Shown in pieces: positions 18,673 to 26,988 of a stretch of DNA of 59,505 bases. This stretch comes from Sphingopyxis sp. HIX. Its GTDB lineage: Bacteria; Pseudomonadota; Alphaproteobacteria; Sphingomonadales; Sphingomonadaceae. The notes below the pieces were generated by a model that was not told where the DNA came from, did no database searches, and was given only the letters and a program-made list of their open reading frames with translations. Position 1 is the first letter of the stretch, and the number at the start of each line of letters is the position of its first letter. The position numbers and the translations under genes were made by a program. The stretch is taken from contig NZ_LNSB01000034.1 in NCBI RefSeq assembly GCF_001468285.1, positions 1 through 59,505 of the forward strand, written 5' to 3'.

Positions 18673-20358
18673 ATGCTGCGTTCCCCCCGATCTGCCGCGG
18701 CCGTCGCGGTTCTGCTGTCGCTTGCCGCGTGCGGTGGCGACAAGGCGGCGAGCGATGCCGCCGCCGCCGCGATTCCCGACGTCCAGATCCCCGAACTGTC
18801 GCTGAAGACGTTGCAGGAGGTGACCAAGGAGCTGTCGTCGGACGCCTATGAAGGCCGCGCGCCGGGGACGCCGGGCGAGGAAAAGACCGTCGCCTATATC
18901 ATCAAGAAATATCAGGAAGCGGGCCTGCAGCCGGGCAATAACGGCCAATGGACGCAGGACGTCCCGCTGGTCGAGATCACCGCGAAAAACGCGACGCCGC
19001 TGAGCTTCACCGGCGGCAAGACGCCGGTGACCGCGCAATATGCCAAGGATTATGTCGCGTTCAGCTGGCGCGTGGCGCCGAAGACCGAAATCAAGGACAG
19101 CGACGTCGTCTTCGTCGGTTACGGCATCAACGCCCCCGAAAAGGGCTGGAACGACTATGCCGGGCTCGATGTGAAGGGGAAGACCGTCGTCGTCCTCGTC
19201 AACGACCCCGACTGGCAGACCCCCGAGACCAAGGGCGAATTCAACGGCCGCGCGATGACCTATTACGGCCGCTGGTCGTATAAATATGAGGAAGCCGCGC
19301 GGCAGGGCGCCGCCGCGGTGTTGATCGTCCACGACACCGAACCCGCCGCTTATGGCTGGAACGTCGTCGAGAGCAGCAACACCGGCACGCAGTACCTCGC
19401 CGAAAGCAAGGACGGCGGCGCGAGCCAGACCGTCGCCAACGGCTGGATCCAGCTGCCCAAGGCCAAGGAGCTCTTCGCGAGCGCGGGGCAGGATTTCGAC
19501 AAGCTGCGCGACGCGGCGAAGGTCAAGGGCTTCAAGCCCGTGGCGCTGACCGGCGTGAAGGCGAATTTCAGCTTCGACAACGAGATCGCCAAGAAGATGT
19601 CGCGCAACGTCATCGGCGTGCTGCCGGGCGCCAAGCGTCCCGACGAATATGTGCTCTACACCGGCCATTGGGACCATCTCGGCCGCTGCACCCCGGTCGC
19701 GGGCGACGACATCTGCAACGGCGCGGTCGACAATGCGAGCGGCATCGCGGGCCTGGTGACGCTGGCACAGGCGTTCAAGACCGCCGGCGCGCCCGACCGC
19801 AGCATCGTCTTCCTCGCGGTCACCGCCGAGGAATCGGGGCTGCTAGGGTCGAAATATTACGCCGAAAACCCGATCTTCCCGCTCGCGCAGACCGTCGGCG
19901 GGGTCAACATGGACGCCTTGAACGCGATCGGCCCGGCGAAGGACATCGTCGTCGTCGGCGGCGGCAAGTCGCAGCTCGACGCCTATGTCGCCAAGCTCGC
20001 CAAGCTGGAGGGCCGCACGGTCAAGCAGGAACCGACGCCCGAGAAGGGCTTCTATTACCGCTCCGACCATTTCAGCTTCGCCAAGCTGGGCGTGCCGATG
20101 TTCAACTTCGGCAGCGGCGACGAGCTGGTCGAGGGCGGGGTCGAGGCCGGCAAGAAGGCGGCCGAAGACTATGAAAAGAACCGCTATCATGCGCCAGGCG
20201 ACGAATATGAGGCGATCACCAACTGGGACGGCATGATGTCGGACCTGCGCCTTTATTACGCCGCGGGCCGCATGCTGGCGATGACCGATGCCTGGCCGAA
20301 CTGGGTCGAGGGCGACGAATTCCGCGCCGCCCGCGACAAGTCGCGCGCCGGGAAATAA
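18673..20358 (+). CDS. M28-family zinc aminopeptidase, lipoprotein
   Basis: A 561-aa exported metallopeptidase. The signal peptide ends in a lipobox (LLSLAACGG), indicating lipid anchoring. A PA (protease-associated) domain lies in the first half (about residues 130-290). The M28 peptidase domain has the two-zinc ligand set: YTGHWDHLG, NGAVDNASGIAG, the catalytic Glu pair TAEESGLLGS, NMDALNAIG and YRSDHFSFAK. It probably trims N-terminal residues from peptides in the periplasm. The ATG at 18673 gives a clean signal peptide, and a terminator palindrome follows at 20404. Confidence 0.93.
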   Translation: MLRSPRSAAAVAVLLSLAACGGDKAASDAAAAAIPDVQIPELSLKTLQEVTKELSSDAYEGRAPGTPGEEKTVAYIIKKYQEAGLQPGNNGQWTQDVPLVEITAKNATPLSFTGGKTPVTAQYAKDYVAFSWRVAPKTEIKDSDVVFVGYGINAPEKGWNDYAGLDVKGKTVVVLVNDPDWQTPETKGEFNGRAMTYYGRWSYKYEEAARQGAAAVLIVHDTEPAAYGWNVVESSNTGTQYLAESKDGGASQTVANGWIQLPKAKELFASAGQDFDKLRDAAKVKGFKPVALTGVKANFSFDNEIAKKMSRNVIGVLPGAKRPDEYVLYTGHWDHLGRCTPVAGDDICNGAVDNASGIAGLVTLAQAFKTAGAPDRSIVFLAVTAEESGLLGSKYYAENPIFPLAQTVGGVNMDALNAIGPAKDIVVVGGGKSQLDAYVAKLAKLEGRTVKQEPTPEKGFYYRSDHFSFAKLGVPMFNFGSGDELVEGGVEAGKKAAEDYEKNRYHAPGDEYEAITNWDGMMSDLRLYYAAGRMLAMTDAWPNWVEGDEFRAARDKSRAGK

Positions 20359-20403
20359 AGGCGGCAATCGCTCCTCCGCGGTTGCGGGGAGCATCACGTT
20401 CCG

Positions 20404-20442
20404 GCAATCCAGAACGGCGCGGGCCGTTCTGGATTGCTGCGT
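20404..20442 (+). terminator. terminator hairpin after the M28 peptidase gene
   Basis: GCAATCCAGAACGGC (20404-20418) and GCCGTTCTGGATTGC (20423-20437) are perfectly complementary with a 4-base loop, followed by TGCGTTTT. Confidence 0.75.
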
Positions 20443-20494
20443 TTTGGACGATACGACCGATGCCGCCGGCATCGACGCAAGGGACTAGCACGCG

Positions 20495-21478
20495 ATGACA
20501 TTGCGCATGCCCGCCGAATGGGCCCCGCACGACGCCGTCTGGATCGGCTTCCCGCATATGGCCGAGGAATGGTCGGGCCAGATCGACGCCGCGCGGCGCG
20601 ACGTCGCGGCCTTTGCCAATGCCGTCCACGACGGCGGACGCGGCGAGACCGTGCATCTCCTCGTTCGCGACCATGACAATGCCGATATCGCCGAGGCGCT
20701 CGTCGATGCGGGCGTGCAGCTGTTCGTCGCTCCCTTCGGCGATATCTGGCTGCGCGACACGGGCCCGATCATCGTCGGCACGGGCACCCGGCGCGAGGCG
20801 CGCAATTTCGACTTCAACTGGTGGGGCAACAAGTTCGTGATGCCCGGCGACCGCGAGATTGGCGCTATTCTCGCTGCACACGCGAGCCTGCCGACGCAGC
20901 ACCTGGGCTGGGTGCTCGAGGGCGGCGGGATCGACGTCGACGGCACCGGCCTCTGCGTCACGACCGAGGAATGCCTGCTCAACGTCAATCGCAACCCGTC
21001 GCTGACGCGCGAAGATATCGCGGCGCGGCTGCGGGAGTCGCTCGGGATCGAGCGGCTGCTGTGGCTCGGCAACGGGCTGGTCGGCGACCATACCGACGGC
21101 CATGTCGACAATCTCGCGCGCTTCGTCGGCGAAGGGCGGCTGGCGATCCCGGTCGCGGCGGGCGACGACGATCCCAATGCGGCGATCTACGCCGACGCGC
21201 GCGCGCGGACCGAAGCGTTCGGCGGGGTCGAGATCGTCGATCTTCCCTCGCCCGGCCGCGTCGAGATCGATGGCGAGGTCGCGGCGGCGAGCTATATGAA
21301 CTTCTATATCGGCAACAGCATAGTGGTCGTGCCGACCTATGGCGCCCCCAACGACGCCGCGGCGGTCGAGGCGCTCGCGGCGCTCTTCCCCGGGCGGCGC
21401 GCGGTCGGCGTGCCTGCGCTCGGCATCATCGCGGGGGGCGGCAGCTTCCATTGCTCGAGCCAGCAGCTTCCGGCCTAG
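20495..21478 (+). CDS. aguA: agmatine deiminase
   Basis: Peptidylarginine-deiminase-fold enzyme converting agmatine to N-carbamoylputrescine, 327 aa. Recognisable blocks are MPAEWAPHDAVWIGFPH, FGDIWLRDTGPI, NWWGNKF, VLEGGGIDVDGTG, the HTDGHVDN substrate block, and the catalytic Cys near the C-terminus in IAGGGSFHCSSQQLP. Most homologues read GGGNIHCITQ there, so FHCSS is a mild variant. About 50 bp upstream of aguB in the same direction, forming a two-step putrescine route. Confidence 0.92.
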   Translation: MTLRMPAEWAPHDAVWIGFPHMAEEWSGQIDAARRDVAAFANAVHDGGRGETVHLLVRDHDNADIAEALVDAGVQLFVAPFGDIWLRDTGPIIVGTGTRREARNFDFNWWGNKFVMPGDREIGAILAAHASLPTQHLGWVLEGGGIDVDGTGLCVTTEECLLNVNRNPSLTREDIAARLRESLGIERLLWLGNGLVGDHTDGHVDNLARFVGEGRLAIPVAAGDDDPNAAIYADARARTEAFGGVEIVDLPSPGRVEIDGEVAAASYMNFYIGNSIVVVPTYGAPNDAAAVEALAALFPGRRAVGVPALGIIAGGGSFHCSSQQLPA

Positions 21479-21534
21479 CATCGCGCGCGACGCCTCTTAT
21501 ATTCGGCTCGAATAAGCTTATCACGGAACCCCGA

Positions 21535-22386
21535 ATGACCCGCACTCTCTCCGTCGCCGCGCTCCAGCTTGCCCTGCCCGGCCCGGTCCAGCCCAATATC
21601 GACGCCGTCGCGGCGCTCGTCGAGGAGGCCGCGGCGAAGGGCGCGCAGGTGATCCTGCCCCCCGAACTCTTCGAAGGCCCCTATTTCTGCCAGGTTGAGG
21701 ATGAGGCGCTGTTCGCCACCGCACGGCCGACGAGCGAGCATCCGAGCGTGCAGGCAATGCAGGCGCTCGCCGCCAAGCTGAAGGTCGCGATCCCGACGAG
21801 CTTTTTCGAGCGCGACGGGCATCATTATTACAATACGCTGGCGATGATCGGCCCCGACGGCGGCATCATGGGGACCTACCGCAAATCGCACATCCCCGAC
21901 GGCCCGGGCTATGAAGAGAAATATTATTTCCGGCCCGGCAACACCGGATTCAAGGCCTGGGACGTCTTCGGCGCGCGGATCGGCGTTGGGGTGTGCTGGG
22001 ACCAATGGTATCCCGAATGCGCGCGCGCGATGGCGCTGATGGGCGCCGAGGTACTCTTCTATCCGACCGCGATCGGCAGCGAACCCTATGACGCCGAACT
22101 CGACACCAGCCGCATGTGGCGCCGCGCGATGCAGGGGCATGCGGTGTCGAACTGCATGCCCGTGGTCGCCGCAAACCGTATCGGCGCCGAGGGCGACGCG
22201 AACTTCTATGGCCACAGCTTCATCAGCGACGAATGGGGCGATTTGACACAGGAGTTCGGCGCGAGCGAGAGCGGCGTGCTGGTCGAAACGATCGACCTGG
22301 ACCGCGCGGCGAAGCATCGCGCGGGCATGGGCTTTTTCCGCGATCGTCGTCCACATCTCTATGGCCGGCTGGTCGAGGATATTTGA
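21535..22386 (+). CDS. aguB: N-carbamoylputrescine amidase
   Basis: Nitrilase-superfamily amidase that hydrolyses N-carbamoylputrescine to putrescine, CO2 and ammonia; 283 aa. The catalytic triad is visible: Glu in LPPELFEGPYFC, Lys in YRKSHIPDGPGYEEKYYF and Cys in GVGVCWDQWYPECAR. The ATG at 21535 is preceded by a short gap from aguA. The pairing makes the assignment firm. Confidence 0.95.
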   Translation: MTRTLSVAALQLALPGPVQPNIDAVAALVEEAAAKGAQVILPPELFEGPYFCQVEDEALFATARPTSEHPSVQAMQALAAKLKVAIPTSFFERDGHHYYNTLAMIGPDGGIMGTYRKSHIPDGPGYEEKYYFRPGNTGFKAWDVFGARIGVGVCWDQWYPECARAMALMGAEVLFYPTAIGSEPYDAELDTSRMWRRAMQGHAVSNCMPVVAANRIGAEGDANFYGHSFISDEWGDLTQEFGASESGVLVETIDLDRAAKHRAGMGFFRDRRPHLYGRLVEDI

Positions 22387-22415
22387 GACGTCACCTGAGG
22401 CTTTAGGGGCAAGCC

Positions 22416-23075
22416 ATGGAATTACCCGAAGATATTTTCACCGAGCCCGAAGACGTCGACCCCGAGACGCTCGCCAATCTCGGCCCGCTCGCGCGGCTTG
22501 CCGGCATCTGGGAGGGCGAGCGCGGGGTCGATATCAACCCCAAGGCCGACGGCCCCGAGACGCGGCAATATTATGAGCGGATCGAGATGCAGCCGATCGA
22601 TCCGCAGGCCAACGGTCCGCAGCTCTTCTATGGCCTGCGCTATCACCAGCATGTCAACACGCGCGAGGAGGATATCAGCTTCCACGACCAGGTCGGTTAC
22701 TGGCTGTACGAGCCCGCGACCGGGCTGATCCTGCAGACGCTGGCGATCCCGCGCGGGCAGATCGCGATGGCTTCGGGCCATGCCGAGGCCGATGCGAAAC
22801 GGCTGGTCGTCGAGGCCGGCCGCGGCGAGACCGAATATGGCATCTGCTCGACGCGCTTCCTCGACCTCGCCTTTCGCACCGACGCCTATCAGCTGACGAT
22901 CGATTTCCACGACGACGGATCGTGGAGCTATGTCTCCGACACCACATTGGTCGTGAAAGGCCGCGACGCGCCCTTCCTCCACCGCGACCGCAACAGGCTG
23001 GTCAGGATCGGCGAGCCCGACCTCAACCCTTGGGCGAAGATCGTGCGCGGTCGTTCAGGTTCGACGACTGCCTAG
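22416..23075 (+). CDS. nitrobindin-like heme-binding beta-barrel protein
   Basis: A 219-aa soluble protein of the FABP/THAP4-like beta-barrel family. The family motif G-x-W-x-G-x-G appears as LAGIWEGERGVDI near residue 33. The alternating strands FYGLRYHQHVNTR, VGYWLYEPATGLILQTL, SYVSDTTLVVKG build the barrel, and a His near the C-terminus (PFLHRDRNRL) is a candidate proximal heme ligand. Thirty bases downstream of aguB in the same direction. Role may be NO/peroxynitrite handling; inferred from family. Confidence 0.75.
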   Translation: MELPEDIFTEPEDVDPETLANLGPLARLAGIWEGERGVDINPKADGPETRQYYERIEMQPIDPQANGPQLFYGLRYHQHVNTREEDISFHDQVGYWLYEPATGLILQTLAIPRGQIAMASGHAEADAKRLVVEAGRGETEYGICSTRFLDLAFRTDAYQLTIDFHDDGSWSYVSDTTLVVKGRDAPFLHRDRNRLVRIGEPDLNPWAKIVRGRSGSTTA

Positions 23076-23112
23076 AAAGCTCCGAGAAAAGCGCGTCCCC
23101 TGAAACGGTTAA

Positions 23113-23136
23113 GGGCGAGCCCCTGTGGACTCGCCC
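23113..23136. terminator. weak hairpin between the nitrobindin-like gene and the eCIS locus
   Basis: GGGCGAG/CTCGCCC stem with a 10-base loop between two convergent transcription units. No strong T-run on either strand; it could be a rho-assisted bidirectional stop. The rest of 23076-23266 contains no gene I can see and is AT-richer than average. Confidence 0.35.
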
Positions 23137-23266
23137 CAAGACCCCGAAAGGGACTCGACCCTTTCATGGCACCGGATCATCCTGCCTAGTTTTTTCATCG
23201 AGGCCGTCGTAACATTGACCGATTTTCCCATGAAATGCAATAAAAATCGTGTTTTCCAGACCATTT

Positions 23267-26200
23267 TCACGGACGATTGTCGCGCTTTATCATGAATCGC
23301 GGCGCCTTGATCACATTGGCCGGAAAAGAGGCTTCGGAAAGATTGTCGGACGCCACCCAAAGATAGCGGAACAGCTGTTGCCGGTCGAATTCCATGATCG
23401 GCTGGACCGCGATGCCGATGCGCGCGATTGCAATGCGATTGTCCGATATCTTTAGATAATGGCCGATATCGCCCCATACGCGAATGCCGTGATTGAACAG
23501 GTCGTCGCTCGCCTGTCCCGCCCAGTCCAGCGTGTTGCGCTGGATGCGCAGCGTGTCGACATTGCCGACGAACAGCGCCATCGGGACATAGACGTCCGCA
23601 GCCGGTTTGCGCAGCGACAGGTGGTTGTCGGCGATCGTGACATTGCCCGCTCGGACGATATCCGCACGGCCCGTTTCCGGGTTATGTCCGCTGGCGCCGA
23701 CATGAACGCCTCGCACAAAACCGAAAGCCTTGTTTCCGCGAATCTGCACCGTGGTCAGCGTCAGGCCGCCGCAGGTGATCGCCTGCCGGGCATAGCTCGG
23801 CAAGCGGCTGGTGAAGCGATCGAACCAGCGCTGGGCGCTGGGCAATCTTTCGCGAATCTCGTCATCCGCCGCCATGCGCGCGGCAATCCGGCGTGCGTGG
23901 CCGATCAGATCGGCGGCGCTGGTGATGTCGCGCGGCCGCACCTGCTTCATCGCCTTGCTCCAGTCCGACTGGCTGACCGGCGAGCCGAACTCGACCGCAT
24001 AGGCTCCCGATTTGAGGGAGACCTGGCCGTCGCCCGCACTCGGCTGTTCGCGCTCGGTGCGAGCGCTCGGCTCGCCGATCAGCACCAGCGATCGCTTCAC
24101 TTCGGGATCGACCGCCGCCATGCGCGCATCGCCGATCCGGCCGCCCATGGTGCGAAGCGCGCGCTTGTACGTCGGCGCGCGATCGGGGTCGGCGACGACG
24201 ACGTCGCTGACGCGCTTGATATAGCCCTGCATCCCCGCGATCGTCCGGATTTCGTCGGCGCGCGGCGGATCGGCGTCGAACAACAGATTCCATTCCTCCT
24301 GCGGCATCGGCGACTCGAAGGTCGCGGTGATGTTCCCGGCGCGAAATTCGCGATTGCCGCCGCCCCTGGCCTCGACCTCGCGCGGTCGCGCGACGAGCAG
24401 ATCGACGACACGCTTGCGCCAGTCCTTGTCCTCGAGCAGCCGCCCCGGCCGCAACCCCGCCTTGCCGGGCACCACCGCCAGTTCGTTGTCGGCGATCAGG
24501 ATATGCACCGCATCGGTGACGAGGATGCCGTCCTGCGCCAGGCCGATCGACAGCCGGTTGTGCGTCACATGCACCGAATCGAGCGGCTTTTCGTTCGATC
24601 CGCGGATCGCGAGCCCGGTGCGTTCGGCCGCCACGCCGCCGCCGCAGCGCAGCGTCAGTCCCGTCACCTCGACCGTCGGGCAATCGAGGATCGTCACCGG
24701 GCCGTGGCGCGATTCGAAATCGTCGAGCGCCCCCGACCCGTCGGGCGCCGAAACCGCCATGTCGCGGATCGTGACGCTGGCGCACCCCTTGAACAACAAG
24801 GCGCATTCGGCGCGCCGGGCGATGACGTGCGTTCCCTCGCCCGCGCCGTGGAGCGTCAGATGCCCCTTGTTCGAGATTTCGACGGGGATGTCGGTCTCAT
24901 AGGTGCCGCGCTGGAAGCAGATCGCGGCATCCTCGCCGTCCCTTATCGATTTCAGTATCTCGGCCCAGTCGCTGCCCTCGGTAACGATGTAGGTCGAGCA
25001 GCCGATCTGCGTCTGCCCCGCTAGCTTCTCGATCGCGCCCTGCACCGTGTTCTCGCCGGCCAGCAACGGCGTGTTCGCGGGGTCGAACGAGGTCGCCGCC
25101 GCGGTGCTGAGATTGGCGTTGAACTGGATCGGCAGATGCGTCGGCTGGCCCGCGGCGTTGAGCAGCCGCGCGACGACGCGCTGGGTCGGCGTCGCCGCGT
25201 CGAGCGACCAGTCGATCCGCGCGACGCCGTCGGCATCGGTCAGCGCGATGCGTTTCTTGACATTGTCGACCACCGGGCCGAGCCGCCCGTCGCCGGCGAT
25301 GATCTCGAACTCGACGGCGAGCCCAGGCAGCGGCGTCTTGCCGCGGATCACCCCGACGCGCAGCGGCGAGGCGAGCGGCACGCGCGTCGCGGGGGCGAGC
25401 GGGTTGGGCATCGCTTCCTGCCCGTCGCCGCCGAGATAGAGGAAGCTGCGCAGCGCGGTGAGCGGCGGGAAGAGGTTGCGGCAGTCGCTGGCGACGGTCC
25501 ATATCCCGTTTCCGTTGCGCGTCACCAGCGCGAGCGCGGCATAATGATGCGCGATGCCCTTGGCGGGGAGCGCCGCGGGTTTGCCGATCGCGTCCTTAGA
25601 CGGCCACTCGATCGTCGCGGCGAGCGAGCGCGCGGGAATCTGCCAATGGTCGCCAGTCGCCATGCGCCCGGCGCGGAACTCGACCTCGATCCCCTGCTCG
25701 ACCGGCACCCAGACATCGGGGACGATGGTGATGGGCAGCCCGCCCTCCCAGCGCCGCACGATGCCCTTTTTCGGGAGGACGGTCAGGTCGGGCGCGCTGC
25801 CGTTGGTCAGCGCGGCGAGCGTGTCGGGGTGGCGCACTTCGCCGAGGCTGACGCGGGTACCGTTGATGTCCGATATGCGCGCGAAGAAGCCCGGCAGGCC
25901 CTTCAGCCGCCGCGCCTCGTCGAGGATCTCGACCCAGTCGTCCTTCTTGAGCGCGCTCGGCTCGTCGGGGCCGAGGCTGTCGAGGATCAGCGCGCCATTG
26001 TCGATATCGGCATAGCGCGCCGCGCCGCCGCCATTGTCGCGCGACCATTTCCAGCGCCCGCCGGCGGGGCCGCCATTGTGGATCTCGACGCGGTAGAGAT
26101 GGTTTTCGAGGCTGCGATAACCGCCGGTCGCGGGCAGCGCGCAGGGGTCGACGGCCGCGGCCGCGGGATTGGCGCGCGCGCGCATCGCGCCCGTCGCGGC

Positions 26201-26977
26201 GGGGCCGAAGGGTGACCAGCCGGGCGCGAAGCTGGCGCAGCTGACCGGTGCGGTCACCGCGCCCGCAGCGACCAGATCGGCGGTGCGCGCGAATTTGACC
26301 TGCCAGACGAGCTGGTCGCGGATCGCGGTGTCTGGGCCGCCGAACGCGGTCTCGCGGATCAGCGGGTCGTCGGCGGCGGTGATCGGCCGCTCCCACAGGT
26401 CGAGATAGGCGAGATAGTCGCCCGCGACGGTGGGGAGATTGTCGCCGGGCAGGAAGGGCTGGCTCTCGGCGCTGCGATAGCGGTCGACCTGCGCGTCGTT
26501 GGCGGCCGAGATCGCACCGGACGCCTGAAAGACCTGACGGCCCTCGACATCGTCGAACAGGGTCGCGACGCGCACCGCCTGCGCCGGCGTATTGCCGACG
26601 AGCACCAGATAGTCGCCCTCCGCGACGCGCGTGCCGGACTCGACGCGCCAGCGCGTGTTCGCACCGCTCCCCTGGTGGCGAAGCAAGCTCAGGCGGACGG
26701 GCGCTGTATGCGATATGCCGATGCCGTCGAGGTAGGCCTGGCCGCCGCCGATCAGCAGCGTCTGGCCGCCCGCCCCGGCGAGGATCGCAAAGCCGGGCGC
26801 ATCCTCGGGAAAGCCGCTGGCGCCGATCACCGATCGCGTCGTCGTGCGCAGCGCGCTGCGGCCGATATCGCCCTCCTCGTTCCAGTCGGCGTCGGTGAAC
26901 AGCCGCCCCTGCTGCATCCGGACGGCGCTATAGCCCTTGTCGGGGCGGAAGGTGTCGCGGGTGAAATCGCCAGTCAT
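23267..26977 (-). CDS. DUF6519 / beta-helix protein, putative eCIS fibre or receptor-binding component
   Basis: A 1236-aa protein, last gene of the eCIS operon. The ATG at 26977 starts MTGDFTRDTFRPDKGYSAVRM, followed by QQGRLFTDADWNEEGDI, the DUF6519 signature seen in eCIS clusters. An immunoglobulin-like segment (LRVGVIRGKTPLPGL ... TDADGVARIDWSLD, about 535-625) comes next. Long right-handed beta-helix stretches follow with repeats such as VTIRDMAVSAPDG, VTGLTLRCGGG, HVTHNRLSIGLAQDG, VTIADNHLSLRK and LRIQRNTLDW. No signal peptide. The beta-helix suggests carbohydrate or surface binding, so it may take the place of the Pvc13 tail fibre. Upstream in-frame sequence overlaps the neighbouring gene and is rejected. 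Confidence 0.7.
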   Translation of the reverse strand: MTGDFTRDTFRPDKGYSAVRMQQGRLFTDADWNEEGDIGRSALRTTTRSVIGASGFPEDAPGFAILAGAGGQTLLIGGGQAYLDGIGISHTAPVRLSLLRHQGSGANTRWRVESGTRVAEGDYLVLVGNTPAQAVRVATLFDDVEGRQVFQASGAISAANDAQVDRYRSAESQPFLPGDNLPTVAGDYLAYLDLWERPITAADDPLIRETAFGGPDTAIRDQLVWQVKFARTADLVAAGAVTAPVSCASFAPGWSPFGPAATGAMRARANPAAAAVDPCALPATGGYRSLENHLYRVEIHNGGPAGGRWKWSRDNGGGAARYADIDNGALILDSLGPDEPSALKKDDWVEILDEARRLKGLPGFFARISDINGTRVSLGEVRHPDTLAALTNGSAPDLTVLPKKGIVRRWEGGLPITIVPDVWVPVEQGIEVEFRAGRMATGDHWQIPARSLAATIEWPSKDAIGKPAALPAKGIAHHYAALALVTRNGNGIWTVASDCRNLFPPLTALRSFLYLGGDGQEAMPNPLAPATRVPLASPLRVGVIRGKTPLPGLAVEFEIIAGDGRLGPVVDNVKKRIALTDADGVARIDWSLDAATPTQRVVARLLNAAGQPTHLPIQFNANLSTAAATSFDPANTPLLAGENTVQGAIEKLAGQTQIGCSTYIVTEGSDWAEILKSIRDGEDAAICFQRGTYETDIPVEISNKGHLTLHGAGEGTHVIARRAECALLFKGCASVTIRDMAVSAPDGSGALDDFESRHGPVTILDCPTVEVTGLTLRCGGGVAAERTGLAIRGSNEKPLDSVHVTHNRLSIGLAQDGILVTDAVHILIADNELAVVPGKAGLRPGRLLEDKDWRKRVVDLLVARPREVEARGGGNREFRAGNITATFESPMPQEEWNLLFDADPPRADEIRTIAGMQGYIKRVSDVVVADPDRAPTYKRALRTMGGRIGDARMAAVDPEVKRSLVLIGEPSARTEREQPSAGDGQVSLKSGAYAVEFGSPVSQSDWSKAMKQVRPRDITSAADLIGHARRIAARMAADDEIRERLPSAQRWFDRFTSRLPSYARQAITCGGLTLTTVQIRGNKAFGFVRGVHVGASGHNPETGRADIVRAGNVTIADNHLSLRKPAADVYVPMALFVGNVDTLRIQRNTLDWAGQASDDLFNHGIRVWGDIGHYLKISDNRIAIARIGIAVQPIMEFDRQQLFRYLWVASDNLSEASFPANVIKAPRFMIKRDNRP

Positions 26978-26988
26978 CGTCTTTGTCC